Program-made: the position numbers and the translations under genes | Assembly: GCA_003993805.1 (NCBI GenBank) | Contig: RSEF01000012.1 | Location: 10,012,727 to 10,076,726, forward strand | Direction: 5' to 3' | DNA from: Himantopus leucocephalus | Lineage: Eukaryota > Chordata > Aves > Charadriiformes > Recurvirostridae | Length of the DNA stretch: 64,000 nucleotides | The notes under the pieces: model-generated | What the model was told of the DNA's origin: nothing | The model's database searches: none | Seen by the model: only the letters and a program-made list of their open reading frames with translations | In this document: positions 24,967 to 38,902 of the stretch, piece by piece | Layout of the letters: each line of letters begins with the position of its first letter | Numbering within the stretch: the first letter of the stretch is position 1

Positions 24967-25158
24967 TCTGACTCTCATTCAAATAAGTTCTTCTGTACAA
25001 GTTCAGGATTCGCTTCCCCTCTGAAAAGTAGGTGGGACTGTGGGGGAGGCACTTAGAAGTATTGACTGTCATCTCGGTGGCTCAGATCTCAGTGGGGTTT
25101 TGCATTGTAAGGCTAGAGGTCTTAATGCGTTTCCTTCACAGAAGAGTGAGGTGACTAG
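24967..25158. repeat. Local duplication, copy B, next to an MGLL splice donor
   Basis: This is the second copy of the sequence at 23992-24190, in the same orientation. The shared core includes GATTC.CTTCCCCTCTGAAA, GTGGGGGAGGCACTTAGAAG and GAAGAGTGAGGTGA. It ends about 25 bp intronic of the donor of the exon at 25182-25292. I see no 18-bp flanking repeats around this copy. Confidence 0.65.
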
Positions 25159-25181
25159 GTGCAACGCCGGTTTGCTCTTAC

Positions 25182-25292
25182 CTTGATGGGAGTGGCGACT
25201 TCTGGGCTGGCTACCACCAAAGGAGAGATTAACAGCATGCCTGAAAACTCGCTGGGTCTCTCACTCGCTGTCAGAATGGAGATGGCTCCTCC
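25182..25292 (-). CDS. MGLL: MGLL coding exon, end of nucleophile elbow and start of lid (residues 124-160)
   Basis: The 111-bp, 37-codon, phase-0 exon starts [10 protein letters not shown], finishing the GHSM|GG elbow. It continues through [19 protein letters not shown], the strand leading into the lid (cap) region that covers the lipid-binding tunnel. The acceptor is TTTTGCATTGCAG and the donor is AAG|GTAAGA, close to consensus. A diverged repeat copy ends about 25 bp past the donor (see the repeat at 24967-25158). Confidence 0.95.
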
Positions 25293-26804
25293 CTGCAATG
25301 CAAAATAACAGCCCACAGCTTAATACAGGTGTCAACATCTTTTTTATATAGCAATCCTGTTACTGGAAGGGTTTTAGTCCAAACCAGCAAATAATTTCTG
25401 CCCCAGTGAGAGTGCAGTGTGGTCAGTTAGGAAGGCTGGAGGAGCAGGGTCACTAGAAGTGGCTGGTTTTTGTTGGGGGAGAAGAGACCTGGTTTCTTCT
25501 CTCATGCTGTAAACCCTCACATCCCACTGAACTCAACTCTCCGTGCGATGTCCGTCAGCTCCCTAGGATGCCTTGTGTCCTCCTCAGTTGAAAGGACTAA
25601 GAAGAAAACATCTGAAGTGGCAGTTCAGGTGGGACTTGAAAAATAAGTTGAGGCTCTATCAGCGTGACAGACTGGTGCTGCATCGGGAAGATGCCGCGAA
25701 GCCGGGCTCGCTCCGTGCTTGTGGCAATGGTAACCTGGGCAACAGAAATGCTGTCATCCAGCATGCGAAAATCTTCACTAATTACTGGAAGTTCAATATT
25801 CTCCACTTCAGTGTCTCCAATTCCTCCAGCCTCGCAGGGCTGTGCCCAAGGCCTGACAAGGAACACCCAGCCCATGGTTTTGAGCTGAACGTCTGCCAGG
25901 CTCAGCTCTCCTGCACGAGGACAGTGGCTGATGGCGTGAGGGGTGGGGGACAGAAGGGACCTGGCTGGCTCGCTCGGGAAAGTTTGCAGAGAGGATTAGT
26001 TGCCAAGGGAAATATTTGGTGAACTTCCACGCTGCCGGAGAACCAGGGGCTTGTTAAATGGAGCAGCAGCGAGAGGCATCTCAGAGACCTCACTGGGAAA
26101 TTAGCTCCTTGTTACAGCGGCTTTGGAGCACAGCGAGCACTTCAGAGCATGCCATGCCTTCTTATGCAAGAACACTTGTTTATCTGAGCATGGCCTGAAT
26201 CCCAAAGTACTTATTCATTTTTGTCTCCTCCGGGAAGGCAGGGAGAGCAGATCAATGACATCACTGGGAATATTGCTAGCTTGAATGAAGGGATTTGGCC
26301 CATGCTGTCAGAATCAGACTTCAGATCTGTTCACCAAATCAGTGCCTTTGTTTTTGCAGCCCTAATCCCTGGTACATTTTCCTGTTAGGTTGTTTAACAG
26401 AATGAGGCTACAGGGTATTTTCATGCTTCATCCCCAAGCTGCTCACAAAGCTTTGGAGGGCTTAAAATGAAAGGAAAAGCCCAATGCTGCAGGGAGGTGG
26501 TGGGACTTATCAAGTACCCGGTGTGAATGAACAGTCCTATTAAAAAATAGATCCCTTGTTGTAAAATGGTACTAATTAGGGCCATGATCCGGGTAGAAAA
26601 GTTCAGCACTGACTATACTCAAGACAGATCTCGTGGGGTAAGGCATGCTGGCAACTCAGTCAGTGAATGAAGTGGAAGGGAAGGTTGCTTGTAGTTTTGT
26701 TTTTCCTGCTGTGGGCTGAGTTACCTCCTGCTATCCACAAGAGTAGCACCGTGCTGCGGCACGTGTCCTGGGTGCTGCCGAGAGGGGTAGGGGATGGTGC
26801 TTAC
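25293..26804 (-). other. MGLL intron, 1,512 bp
   Basis: Phase-0 GT-AG intron that interrupts the nucleophile elbow between Met123 and Gly124. No other feature seen; the overlapping open frames on both strands at about 25573-26093 show no recognisable domain. Confidence 0.88.
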
Positions 26805-26941
26805 CATGGAGTGCCCCAGAATGAGAATGGGCAGCTCAGGATGCTCTTTCTTCATGAGATCAATGTGCTGCAAGCTGTCCCTGATGAAGACGTGGAAATC
26901 TGAGACAACCATACGATCACCCTCGCTCTGCCCATGACCAA
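26805..26941 (-). CDS. MGLL: MGLL coding exon with catalytic serine (residues 78-123)
   Basis: The 137-bp exon completes Val78 and runs VGHGQSEGDR to LILGHSM. The catalytic nucleophile Ser122 is codon 26810-26808 (TCC), inside the alpha/beta-hydrolase nucleophile elbow GxSxG. The exon ends after Met123, whose backbone forms the second half of the oxyanion hole, so the last glycine of the elbow is encoded by the next exon. The acceptor is TTTTCCCCTACAG and the donor is ATG|GTAAGC. The length of 46 residues equals the human segment. Most changes from human are conservative and sit in the helix before the nucleophile strand. Confidence 0.96.
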
Positions 26942-29900
26942 CTGTAGGGGAAAAGAAGAGCATGCATCTAAGTCATTTGCAGCAGTGGTTGCAATCAAGA
27001 AAGGCTTAGCAGAAACATGCCTGTTTGTTAGACTCTTACTGTCCTAACTTGACCTTCTCCTGCCCTCATCTCTCAACAGAAAGAGTGCTGCAGAAATACA
27101 AAGGAAGCTGCGCACAGAACAATTTAGAAAGTACCATACTGTCCATGATCTGGTTAAAAAAAAATAAAATTATATTCCCCTGTGTTTCTCCCTGCTCTTT
27201 AAAACTGACAGTATGGATCCAATCTCTTGCAGCCTTCAACACCAGGGTGAGGAGGGCAGACGGGCTGTCTTGCCTTGCTGTAGGGATGGGAGGTCACTGC
27301 ATCCTGGGAAATGGGTTTTTGCCCCAGGGATCATAGCCGTGAGGGTCTGACGGCTCACTGTACTGAGCCAACTGCTGTGTAGATCTTGGCAAGAAAAAGG
27401 AAAATTCCGAAGACTAGATATGGTCGCTATAAACTTAATGGGCCGTGGACACAGCCTTTCCCAGTGCCTGGCTGTGCTTTGCGGAGTCCTGCCTTTTCTC
27501 ACTGCTACCCTGGAGCACTGGGTGGGCTGGAAACCTTCTCTGCTACAAGGTGAAGCGCCCTCAGCAGAGGAGGCCAAGTGACGGTGGTTGCAACAGCCTG
27601 CAGTGGGAAAGTATCAAGCGGCATGCTCCTCCTGAACAAGTGTTAATGCAAACGGTACTGCACCTGGGCGCTCTTAGCTCGTTCTGTATCTGGGAATTAT
27701 CTTGTCTGATCAAAGGGAAGGGAAAGACTAAAACGGGAGATGGTGAGTTGCTATGGGAACAGCGGCATCCCTGGCAGAGGTGGAGCCAGCATCACCACAA
27801 ACACAATCCCAGGCAATTTTGAGCTTGCAAAGGCTTGAAATTAGTATCCCCTTGGGAAAGCAGTTTGCATGTTCACCTGACCAAACATACATGTTATTAC
27901 CTATCACAAATAGCATTCTTCCTTAAAAACAGTCTCCTTGCTTGTTTCTGTTCCATGTAGGTTCTTAAGGAAAACTGTGAAGGGGAAAACACATCCCATC
28001 CATATGGGATAGGGTGTAGGGAGTCTCAGACAACATCTCCCTCTCCCTGTGTGTCTCCTTAGGCCCTCTCCAGTGGGCACTTAGGCGTGCTTTAAAGGCA
28101 CAAAGGGACTTGTCAAAGGATGTGAAGTGCCTGATAATTGCTTACAAGCTGGATGGTACCCCCTCTAGTGATCAACAAAGAAAAGCATTGCCCACCCAGC
28201 CTGAAAGGTAAAGGCTTTCCAGGTAGATCATACTAGAAGAAATCAGTATGTCTAAACTTAATTATCTTTCAAGCCATCCAAAAAATCACCTTCCAAATTA
28301 GGCAGAACTTCTAATAAAAAGCTGGACTAAATACACTCCATCTAAGAAAAATGGAACCCCAAACTTGCTCTTCTTTTGTCCTGCCAGGTGCTCTCCAGAG
28401 CTGGGTCTCCTGGCAGTGAACACTGCCATCAGCCATGCTGTCTGCCAGATAAACCTATAGATGTCATCCTGGTCAGTTATAAATACTGTATTACTGGTTC
28501 TGCTTTCCATGCACACACTCCAATTCCTGCCAAAATACGATATAGCAAGCATTCTCCGTGGATCAGTGACCAGAAACAAATGGAAGAGCCAATTAACATA
28601 CAAGTTGCAATGACCTACAGAAGTGAAGCCATGTGTACGGTGGATCTGTTAACTTTAAACAGATTTTTATTACAGATGGAAAGCAAGCTTTTCCCAACTT
28701 TTATACATCTCCAGACCACTCAGTTTGTGGACCTCAAATGTGTTATCTACCTATTATTTAAACTTCAAATTTAGCAGGTTAATATGAGCTGAAATAGTCC
28801 AGCGAGAGGAACATTTTCTCTTAGCAGAGGTCTGCACTTCCACTTCTTTTTTCTCTGGTGCTGCTTGCACTTGCTTCTAGTATCATCTCTTTCTCTACAG
28901 CATCCATGCAAGTCAGCTGAGAAAGCAGAAATAGCAAATCCTTGTGGCCCAGGTCTGTATATGGGCCATGACTCCCTGTTACGGAGCTGTGAGGCTTTGC
29001 TCTATTTTTGGATGAGACAGAGGCAGGTCTGGAAAGCCTCCTTGGTCCTCAGTGTAGAGAAAATCCCTGCTCCTACCATGTAACAATGACTGTGCTCACA
29101 ACAGTCAGTTATGATTGTGGAAGCCAAGAAATACCTGTGCAATAGCTGTCACAAGCATTTCACTGGATTTCTGCAGGTTTGGGGGGTTCTTATTAACAAC
29201 TCAATGAGCCCACCTTTTGACCTTGTTTTTAACTACTAAGCTACTGTTCCCCACTCAGACAGCACAGAGCATGACGAGCAGTTTGTCTGCATGTATTTTA
29301 TTTTGCTATTTTTCTCTCTTTCCCTCCAAGAAACCAAACTTACTCCACCAGAGAATGAGCTTATTGCAAGTTTGAATCTCCCAGCTGAGAAAGCTTCAGC
29401 GTGAGGAACTAAGACCTCTTCTATTAGATGAAAGACACACGCACAACGAAACATCAATACAGTCAAGAATATCGACATGTTTTTCTCTGATCTTTTGCCT
29501 TTGGAGCTATTAAGAATGAAAGGTCAGGTTCATCCTTGATGTAAAGCTATTTGCTTTGGGTTTTGCTGGGAATGAATCTGATGTAGCGGTTCCACGGTGC
29601 CAGGGGCAAGACAGTGGGTGCAGGAGGAAGGGAACTGCCTGCGCCTGGGAACTGGAACAAACCAGAGGCTGCTCCACACCCAAGTGACACAACACCCGAG
29701 GGAGACAACAGACAAGGGTCACAAGAATCACAGTTCCGTGAGTTCCTCATCAAAACACTCCCCCTGGGGCCCCTGGTTTCAACAGGGCGATGTGAGGTTA
29801 TAACCATGTGACGCTCATCTGTGACCCTCTGTTTTCTGCATGAGCTTGCTCAGACTGCAGCTCTGCCACTGTAGAGACAAGAACAGTAACTCGTGATCAG

Positions 29901-32900
29901 TCAATCCTGCTGGAAAGCATGACTTCAGAGCATGATTTCACCTATGATTATAGATCTTCCAAAGCTACACAACTCTCTGGATGGAAGAATACTGACTGCC
30001 TGTGCAGGAAGACAAAGCTGAGGGTTCAGCGATGAAATATTCGAGGGTGTGAGGGCCCTGGGAAGTGCGTTATCACCATGTAGGTATCACTCTGCCTGCA
30101 TAATTGTCCTGGTTTGAGGTAATCCTGCGGCCCCGCAAATACATACTTCTAGAAGTCCCTCCATTCCTCAAATCCCGTATTCTCTTGTGCTGTGGGTCTT
30201 GCATTTGAAAACCACTTCAAAGCAGCCAGACTCTTCAGCTGGCATTGGCTCACACGCCTCAGAAAATGTTATACCCTGGTCAGATTGGAGATATGCTGAA
30301 AAAAAACGTAAATGGAAAGCACAGTGCAACTTGACGCTTCCTTCCCTTCAGTAAAGGCCCAATGGGAACTGCCTGAAGCAGTGAGCACCCCAGTGCTGGG
30401 CTTGCTGGGCAGATTCATTCAGACGACAGGAGCTGTGCTGGGTCTCCACTGGCCCGATGCTTTTTTGCTGGGGCTGTGGGACCACACCTTAGCTGAAGAA
30501 ATCCATCCTTAAATACACTAAATAAGACCAAGAGAGCATTAGGCAAAGAGAGAGCCTGGCAGTGCCTATCTCCGCACACCGTAGGGTGCATTGGCACCCA
30601 GCTCTCCGAGGCACCGCGGGGATGGATGAGTACGACAGCACACCTTGTCCACACTCAGATTATTCGCAAAATCTTTGTTCCGAACACCAACTTTTATATA
30701 AGCCACACACTATACATATTTCTTTCTCTTTCCTAGTGCCAAACCCTCCTGACAAAGGCAGAGCCCGACCCTGCACGTTCCGGTGTGGACTGTTCGCTCC
30801 TCAGAGCTTCAGCAGGAACGTTTTGCTACAGAAGATGAGGTGACAGGGGAAATGCAGGGTCAGATGTTGACTTCGGCTATGCTGCTGTAAATTTACCGAT
30901 TTCAGTGGTGTTCCTTGAAGCTTACAGTCATGGGAGAGCAGAAATTATGGGCTATGTTGTTTTTTCAGCCTTTGCTCCCTATTTTTTATGGAAAAGCCAT
31001 AAAACAGAGAGAGAGGACATGAGAAATCTGCCTGGAGAGCAGTAATTTTCCAGGCAGAATCTGGATCTTGACTTTTCACATATTTTGAGATTTCCAGCTT
31101 TGGGGGAAAGGGGATGGTTTGGATCCATTTTCATTGTAGTGAGGACCCCCACAGGCATTTGTGGGGTGACATGATCTCTCTTACCAACTGGTGGTAGAAA
31201 CAACTAGGAGGAACGCAGGGCTTGACTCCTGCCTTGGGATCCCTCACACTGTGTGTTTGGTTTGTTTTCCTTGCTAGATACCTGACTCCAAAAGTTTGAA
31301 GTGGGAGAACCAAGAACAGGGAGGATTAGGAGATGGTCAGGCACTCCAGGCTTACCACTCCCTGAGCATAAATACATTCTGAATTGCAACGGCACTAGCA
31401 CAGGAGCGCTGGGAGTTTGTGGAACTAGTTAAAGGTGAGAACTGCCATTGCTGCAAGGTCAGTGATTCACCAGCCACATCCAAGGAGCTGCTCCTGTACC
31501 GCAAAGTCCCACATCGAAAGGACACTTCTTAATTATGTCAGAGGGGGCCATCGGCAAGGCTCGGTGCCATAGTGTCTGATTTAATAAGCTGGAGCAGAGG
31601 TGCGATTCAATTCCCAAAGGAGCCATCCGAGGCCAGAAGAGGTGTTTTTACTGCTTCAGCGCAGGCTCTGCAGTAGCAGCAGCACATTACAGCGCAGGCA
31701 GCGGGGGGCAAAGGAAGGATTTTTGTTAGAGCCCACAACCAAGCTCAGGCTGAAGATCCTCTTCTTTCACTACCTCCTTCATCAATAAGCTTATTGGAGT
31801 CTGACAAGTCTATTTGAAACAAATGCCTAAGTGCTTTTTGGAAAGGGAGGTATTTACATGAGTATTACGTGTTTCTTAGCTTTCTGGAAGATTTGTTTTA
31901 TTTCTGAAGGGCTCTGCCTCTGTTTTCTGCCCCACATTAGAGATGGGATGGGCTCCTCACTGGTGCTGGACACTGCAGCACATGAGGTGAGCCCACTTCA
32001 CCCTCTTTTGCTCTCACCGCCTAGCAGGTGATGCTGCTGGAGAGACACATGAAAATAGTAAGTCCTCCCTGCTGCTCAACTGTCTGGGTTAGGGAAAAAA
32101 AAAGTAATTAAAAGAGCTCATAGATGCTTTCATTCTGCAGGTGGCCCACACGGAGTATCAATGCTGGGTCGTGAGCCTGTGGGAGGGAGATGCCGATGAC
32201 AGAAATTTGGATGGCTCTTTGGTGCGCAAGGTGCAAATGTGCCAACCTAATCCCTCTCCCGCAATCTTCCTGAGCTTGCGGCAGCTTGCTCAGATGGGGA
32301 CCTCGCTGTGGTGGTCCACAACCTGCCCTGCGATCCCACTGTTATGGGAAGGGACCGCTTCAGTAGCTCGTTTTAATATCCAACCCCCATAGACTGGCAG
32401 ATAGCGACCCTTGTCCACCTCTGCTTTCCTCTCTGCCCTGTACGAAATGCACTGAGACTTGGAGGTAAAACTTAAAGCACAAGATGAAGCAGATATACAG
32501 TTTTCAGGAGTGTTTTAGTTTTGGAAGTCAGTGCAGCAGTTAATTAAGTGATGTCACGCGGCACCATGGCAGATGCCTGAATTTATGAGCTCTATTGAAA
32601 CGCGCCTGAGCACTTGCACAGCACCCAGCACCACAGGGCATCATCACAGACCTTGGTCTAAGGTATTGCAAGATCTAAACGTAATGACTAACTCTAATCC
32701 CAGACTGCAAGGCAGCACAGTTTTGCAGAGGAGGAGATTGGAGAAAGCACATAGATGGAGAATGTGGGTGAGACAATACACAAGACGACACTAATAATGG
32801 GTTTACATAGCAAATGTTGTGTGAAGCCTTGATTTTCTGCTTGGGTGTTTTTTTAAAGTTTAATGAAAAAAAATATTAATGAGCTAGTAAACACTTCAAA

Positions 32901-35900
32901 TTGTCATAACAGTTCACTACTGAAAAAACTATACTTGTTTTGTAATGAATCAAGAGTACATCCTTTTCATCAAGTGAGCAAAGCTCATTAATTAAACATA
33001 CTGGATTTCAAAGCTCCCAATGTTTAATTATTTGTTTAACAAGCAGTACATCTAATCCACCATTCAGACACACAAACAACTAAAACAACAGGAAGAAGCT
33101 TCAAAGCAGGACAATCAACATCTGGAAAAGTCAACAGACTCTGCCTGTATTGTCAGTCACATGTAAAGCAAATGTTCCCCTCCCAGAACAAATACACACA
33201 GGAAGCACCTCTGAGTTCATCCTGCAGATTCTTACCCAACAAAGTGGCTTCCTTGCCCTGAAAACAGGCTTATCACAGCAAGGGAGCTTGTTCTGGTTTT
33301 ATTGCCCCTTTTTCCATTCCCCAACCAAATCAAATCTAACGCACAGAGGGCACTCAGTAGCGTCTGCCCTCCGTACGTACGTACTCTTCATTTTGCATGC
33401 GGATGGAGAGCAAAGGCAGGGCCGAGACACCTGAGCTCGGAGAAGCAGGGTAAGCTGTCCGAGGATTTGCCATGCTACCTTGACTCCGATCAAGTTGCCA
33501 CCTGGCTCAGCGGCTGTGCTGCAGTGTATTTTGTCACTAAACCTTGCAGGTGAGCTTTTCAATGTCCGTCTGAGCGAGCCTTAGCTGTGCACCCTCTCTC
33601 TCATCCTCTCCCAAAGAGAAAAAGCAGTGCTCAGGCTGGAAGGGAGCTGTGGAGTGCCCCAGCTAAGCTTGTGATCTGGACCACCAGCAGACAGTACTGT
33701 GGTGCACAATGCAGAGTAAACCTGCTCTGCATTACTGGCGAGCTTTGCACTGGCAATATTTGATACAAGCCTACGGTCTACGGCTTTTCCAAGAGTACTA
33801 CTTCTACGTCAGATAAGAAGCAATAGGAACCAAAAGGAGAGGGTTCACCCTCACCACTGATTCCGTCTTTATGTTCCTCAAGGATCTGAAACACAGCTCA
33901 ACACATGCTCATCCTTAGTAACTTTTGTCCACTCTTCTCTGTTTGGGTAGTCCTCAGCATCCCTTCTTTCACACCACCTCTATAGATACCGTGAGTATAC
34001 TGGGTTTTCCATGGCAATAGGCACATTATAAAACCATTAGATATGGTACCCAACAGAAGTATCTCTCCACCCTTGGTATTTTATGTATGGAGCGTGTACC
34101 TAAGAATTACAGATGGATTCTGCTTCTCTCATACCAAAAGGGAGTCTTGTCCTGAACACCCAAGTCCCACAAGCTTCCCTATTCCTTCTCAAGATTAGGA
34201 AAATAGGTTTTTTTCAGCATTAGCTGGATAGTTTTTATTCACTTGCCTCGCACAGAGTGCAGCAAACTGAAAGCCTTCTCCTCCCACATCAGAGACACAT
34301 TTGCAGAGCTGAGATATTTTTAGAATAGTGCACACACAGAGTTATATTGTTTGTTGTCTTGGTTAGGAAAAAAAAGAAACAGGCAATTTTCTATACTAAA
34401 ATTTTTTGTGCCTTATTGCTGGGGAGCAGAGAACTAGTCATCTTGCTGAAGCCATTTAAAATTTCTGTACTCCAGAGATTACAAACAAAATGACCTGGTA
34501 CATATCAGAGCAGTCGTTAATTCTGTCCGACAAGGCAAACTGTTTCTGCCAATGTTAAGAGCCAATTCATCTCTAATGCATACAAGCACGGTTCTTTTGG
34601 CTTTAGAAGACTTGCCCGTTTCTTATGCTGTTGCTGGTTTTGGCTCTGAATTACAGTTCCTTAAAAGTCTTCCTGGAACATCACATTGCTCATGAAAACG
34701 TGCTGAAAAAAACCACCCATCTGAGTGTTTGTGTTGCAAAATAATGAGCTCTTCATAGGCTGCATTTACAAACAGCAGTCACTGTGGCCAGACTAGAAAT
34801 GTAAGTGTCCCCTGGGACGTCATGTAACGAAAGGGGTAAGACAGTATGAAAACCTGCACATACCGTAGTCACTGCCCGTGCTGCCGGGATTAGGGTAGCT
34901 TTGTCATTCCTATCACAAAATCAGGATGCCGCTGCGGCACGGCTGGTGGAAGCTGAGGACCATGAAAGAGGAATATGGAGCCCAGTTCATTTGAAAATGA
35001 TCTATGATTTGAAAATGCTGCACAAAGCCGGCATAGATGGCTGAGAAGCTGTTGAGTTCCTCTGTAAAAGAGTTTCTTTTGGTGATGGGTGAAGAGATTC
35101 CTACTTATGGATGCTTTTCCCATGGGATGAATATCACAAAATAAATGTAAGATATACAATCAGTGAGGCACAACTTATGGTGCCTCTAAGGACTCTTATA
35201 ATCTGGCACTAAGTGATCTTATTTAAGGCCCTATAATAACTTTTAACTGTTATTCTTGCAGTGTTGCACTGAGATTTTGCCCTTTCATGAGGAGCGGATA
35301 ATTTCCTGAAGTATAGTTGAGGTGACTTTATTTAACATCAGAGTTGATCTTCAAAGACTTATTCTGGTGTAACATAGAAGCAGTATCAGTGCCCAGATAC
35401 TGCAGAAAAAACTGCATGGACTTTGCTGGAGTTAATCCAGGGTCTCACTGGTTCACTTGACCTATATGCTGCTGATCTTTAAAGCACAGAGAAGGGCCTC
35501 TTTTCTGCTCTCCATGTATGATTTAAGATACCGCTAATGGTAGCTGAAGTTTCCCACTCACTGGAAGAAGAGAGCAGCTGAGGACAATCTCCCTCCTATT
35601 TTAATTTAGCTTTAAAAACATATATATAATTTTCCTCTCTTGTTTTAGCACCGTAAAAGAAAAAAAAAATGGGTGCAAACTTTATCTTTTCCCAGATGAA
35701 AACAAGGATGAAAGTCCACTTGCATTAACTTTCTGATCCAAGTTCCAGCTTTAAAACAGCTGGGGCGCCAATTCAAAATGTCAGGGTTTTCAATGAAAAA
35801 GCCAGCGCTGGAGTGGAACTGCACACTCCCCTTCCCCTTCCCTGCCCATTTATTCCAAAGCACGGCTGGCATGTGGGTTGGCTCTCCAACACGCACATGC

Positions 35901-38868
35901 TATTAAGTCCTAAATGACAGCTTGTTTAACTAGAAAACATTTCCATTTTTTCCTTAACAAAGGCCATTCATTTCTTGCTCTTCTATTTGCTTAAAGACGG
36001 TTTCATTTGCCCTGCCTGAGAGTTTGCACAACCCGCCTGATTGTTCCCCTCCAAATAGCGCTGCAAGTTAATGACCCACCTCTTGATCTCCGAGCGGGGA
36101 GCCTTGCCCAGCACCCTGCAGCAGCAGCAAGCGAGCTAGTGATGTTGCAAAATCCATACGTGTGCCTTGCATATTTTTATGCTTGAGGAAACAATCAAAT
36201 CAGTTCCTCTCAGGAAAGACAGACCTAATTCTTCCCTGCTAACGGCAGATTAGGCATCAAGAAGAAAAGAGGAAAGCTGGATGGTGTAGCAACTCCCTCC
36301 ACGCTGTTGAGTAATGTCTTGGGGGACAGGCGCAACTTCCTTTCAAGCTATCTTCAAAAGCTTCCCCTCCATGCAGACCACCCATTGGGAACCCACATCC
36401 ATAACAAAAAAAAAAGATAATTTAAAAGAGCCGTTTTTCACCCACTTTATTTACGTGTTAAAATAAACACGAGTTCCCATATAGAGCAAGGGCTCCCGGT
36501 GGGTTCTGTTTAGTCTGTGAGATTCTTGGCACCAGAGTACAGCATTTCTCTATTCCAAAGCAATCTTGGCACAGATTTTTTTTGGTTATATAATTTTTTT
36601 CAGCAAACAGCAAATGCATAATAATAATGCTTCTAAAAAGTGGGAATCATGTTCTAAGGCACCAGCAAGGTGTTTTACCAATTAATCTGCCAAAAGGTCA
36701 TTAGCAAACCAGAGGTCCCAAACTCCAGCCTTCAGGGTCAGTTCTCCCCACAGGTTGCACTTCCAGTTCTCAATCAACGTGTCCGAAAGGAGCTTTCCCA
36801 CAGAGTTAAAGAGATTTTTCGCTTTTTGCTTCACTCCTTTGCATTGCCACCTGGCAGTGCCACCTTCATTAGAGTGGATTTGTCCCCATTCCTGACAAGG
36901 CACGAAGGAAATACCACTCTTCCAGAGCTGACAGCTTTTTGTACCCACTTTGAACAAGCTCAATGGGTGAGCAGCAGGTGGATTATTTGAAATAAGGGTA
37001 GGCTTTTTTTGTTTGTTTGTTTTTTTTTTTAACAGGGTACATCTGCACAGAGCTATAGCTCACTCACACCCTACCAGACCTGACCGGGACCTGCTTCTCC
37101 CAGCAACACAATTTAAAAAAAAAACAACCCTTTTGATTAAGCAGGTCTGGCAGGGAGCATTCCTGGGTAGGACAACCCTGCCCAGCGTGCCAGAGTCCCA
37201 CCGCTGCCAGTTGGCTCATGGCTGGGTGGTATTTAGATGGTGCACGGGGAAAGTCACGGGGAAGGTAGCATGGCAGAAAATAGCTCTACTAATTTCATCT
37301 TGCAGCAAAAGCTGTTGTCCTTTCTTGGTAGAGATTGCTTTCAGTGTTATTGTTTCAGCTGCTTTTTAGCACTTGATACCCTTTTCTCTGTAACTCTTCT
37401 CCCTGCAACTCTGAAATCCTCCCTACCTATCTATATTTACCAAACCAGTCAGGATCAAACAGGCAGGTTATTGCTTTGTGCGCTCTATTGCTCATTTCAA
37501 ACGGTGGCTGGTTGTCAGTAGTCAATGAATACTAGCTGGCAGGTCTGCACTTCAGTAAAGAGCGCAGAGGTACAAGTGTTGAGCTGTTGAAGGTTACGGA
37601 CCTGTATGCTGCTTCTGGGCTGTGCACGCTACTTTGCAATCAGTCGGCGAGGGTGTATTTGCAGCTCAGAGCAAGTTCTCTTCAAAAATCTGGGCAGGAT
37701 ACATGCAAGGTTCGTGCAAAGGCACGGGACTGTAATCAAAATAACTGGTGGTATCAGGCAGCCTCAGTTCAGACCAGCCCCCGGGCTCCTCTCCCTTCCC
37801 CCAGCCCTTCGCCGAGCTCAGCATGAACTTGGCACCACTATGGATCGGGCTGCTTACCCATGAGCGTGAGACGAACTGCCAGGGTCTCCCAGCACGCTTT
37901 GTCTTTGATAAATTCAGAACCGGAAAATAAGCGCAGTGTGGAGAACGTCAATTTTAAGGGATTGGGGTTGAGAGCATTAGTCTTTGTATGATCTACAATT
38001 CAGCACTTTTTTTTTCTTTTTATTTTTGAAGCTAAACAAGGATTCTCAAATTGGAGAGTACTGCCAAGCCCTGAATAAATCCCAGCATTAGAGATGCAGT
38101 GGGTATAACAGCTTTCCCCATGAACTGAATCGGCAGACGGTATCTTCAGAGAAATTAACCCCCGCGTGCCACAGGACAGGCTCTGTGGCATCAGTTTCAA
38201 CATCGTCAGAAATCCCACCTTGTGATTAAATCAGGTTATTCCCACCCATAGGGCAATACTGACAGAGGGTGGAGTACAGCCCAGGCTTAGCTGGTACAGA
38301 GTAACTTTTCTGCATTGTTCATGAAGTGGTCAAGTTTCCTGAATACAAATTCAGTCAAAGGACGCACACCCACCAAACTAGTCAACCAGCATGTAATTAC
38401 CTGACAAACGGTTGTTTGTTTTCCACCCACAACCCCATTCCTTAGCAGTTCTGAAAGCAAATGCTTAGCATTTGGGCATAAGAAAACACTCTACAGTTGC
38501 AATTTTAACTTTGTTATTTTTATGCCACATCCCTTTAAATATCGGTGAGATATTTTATTCTAAGCTGCTCTCTTCACTGGCTGAATCTTCCTCTCAGCCT
38601 GTGAAGAGCCGTTCACAGTAACAGTTTTGCATTCCTGGAGCTCGGGGCTTTTCGCCTGCAAGCTCTCTGGAAGGGGGTTGGTATCACGTTCAGATTTTGC
38701 CATGAGTAACCTGAGATGTAGTGCGGTGAAGTGCTTTTCCTGAGATCCACAAGGAACCCATGGCAGGGCTGAGTGGGGGTTTCCAAACACCTTTGTGTGC
38801 AGCCTACTACTGCAATGCATAATGAGCCACATCCCGATCTGAATCATACAGGATCGCTCATGTGATTA

Positions 38869-38902
38869 ATGGGAAGGACTTCCTGCAATGGGAAGGACTA
38901 CC
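38869..38902. repeat. Short tandem duplication (~17 bp, two copies)
   Basis: AATGGGAAGGACTTCCTG and AATGGGAAGGACTACCTG follow one another in the large MGLL intron, differing at one base. Confidence 0.6.

Larger units (their letters stand above)
19065..25181 (-). other. MGLL intron, 6,117 bp
   Basis: Phase-0 GT-AG intron. It contains a local ~190-200 bp duplication (23992-24190 and 24967-25158), 18-bp direct repeats around the first copy, a duplicated segment around a single N at 21132, and a 100-N gap at 22464-22563. No other gene seen. Confidence 0.85.
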
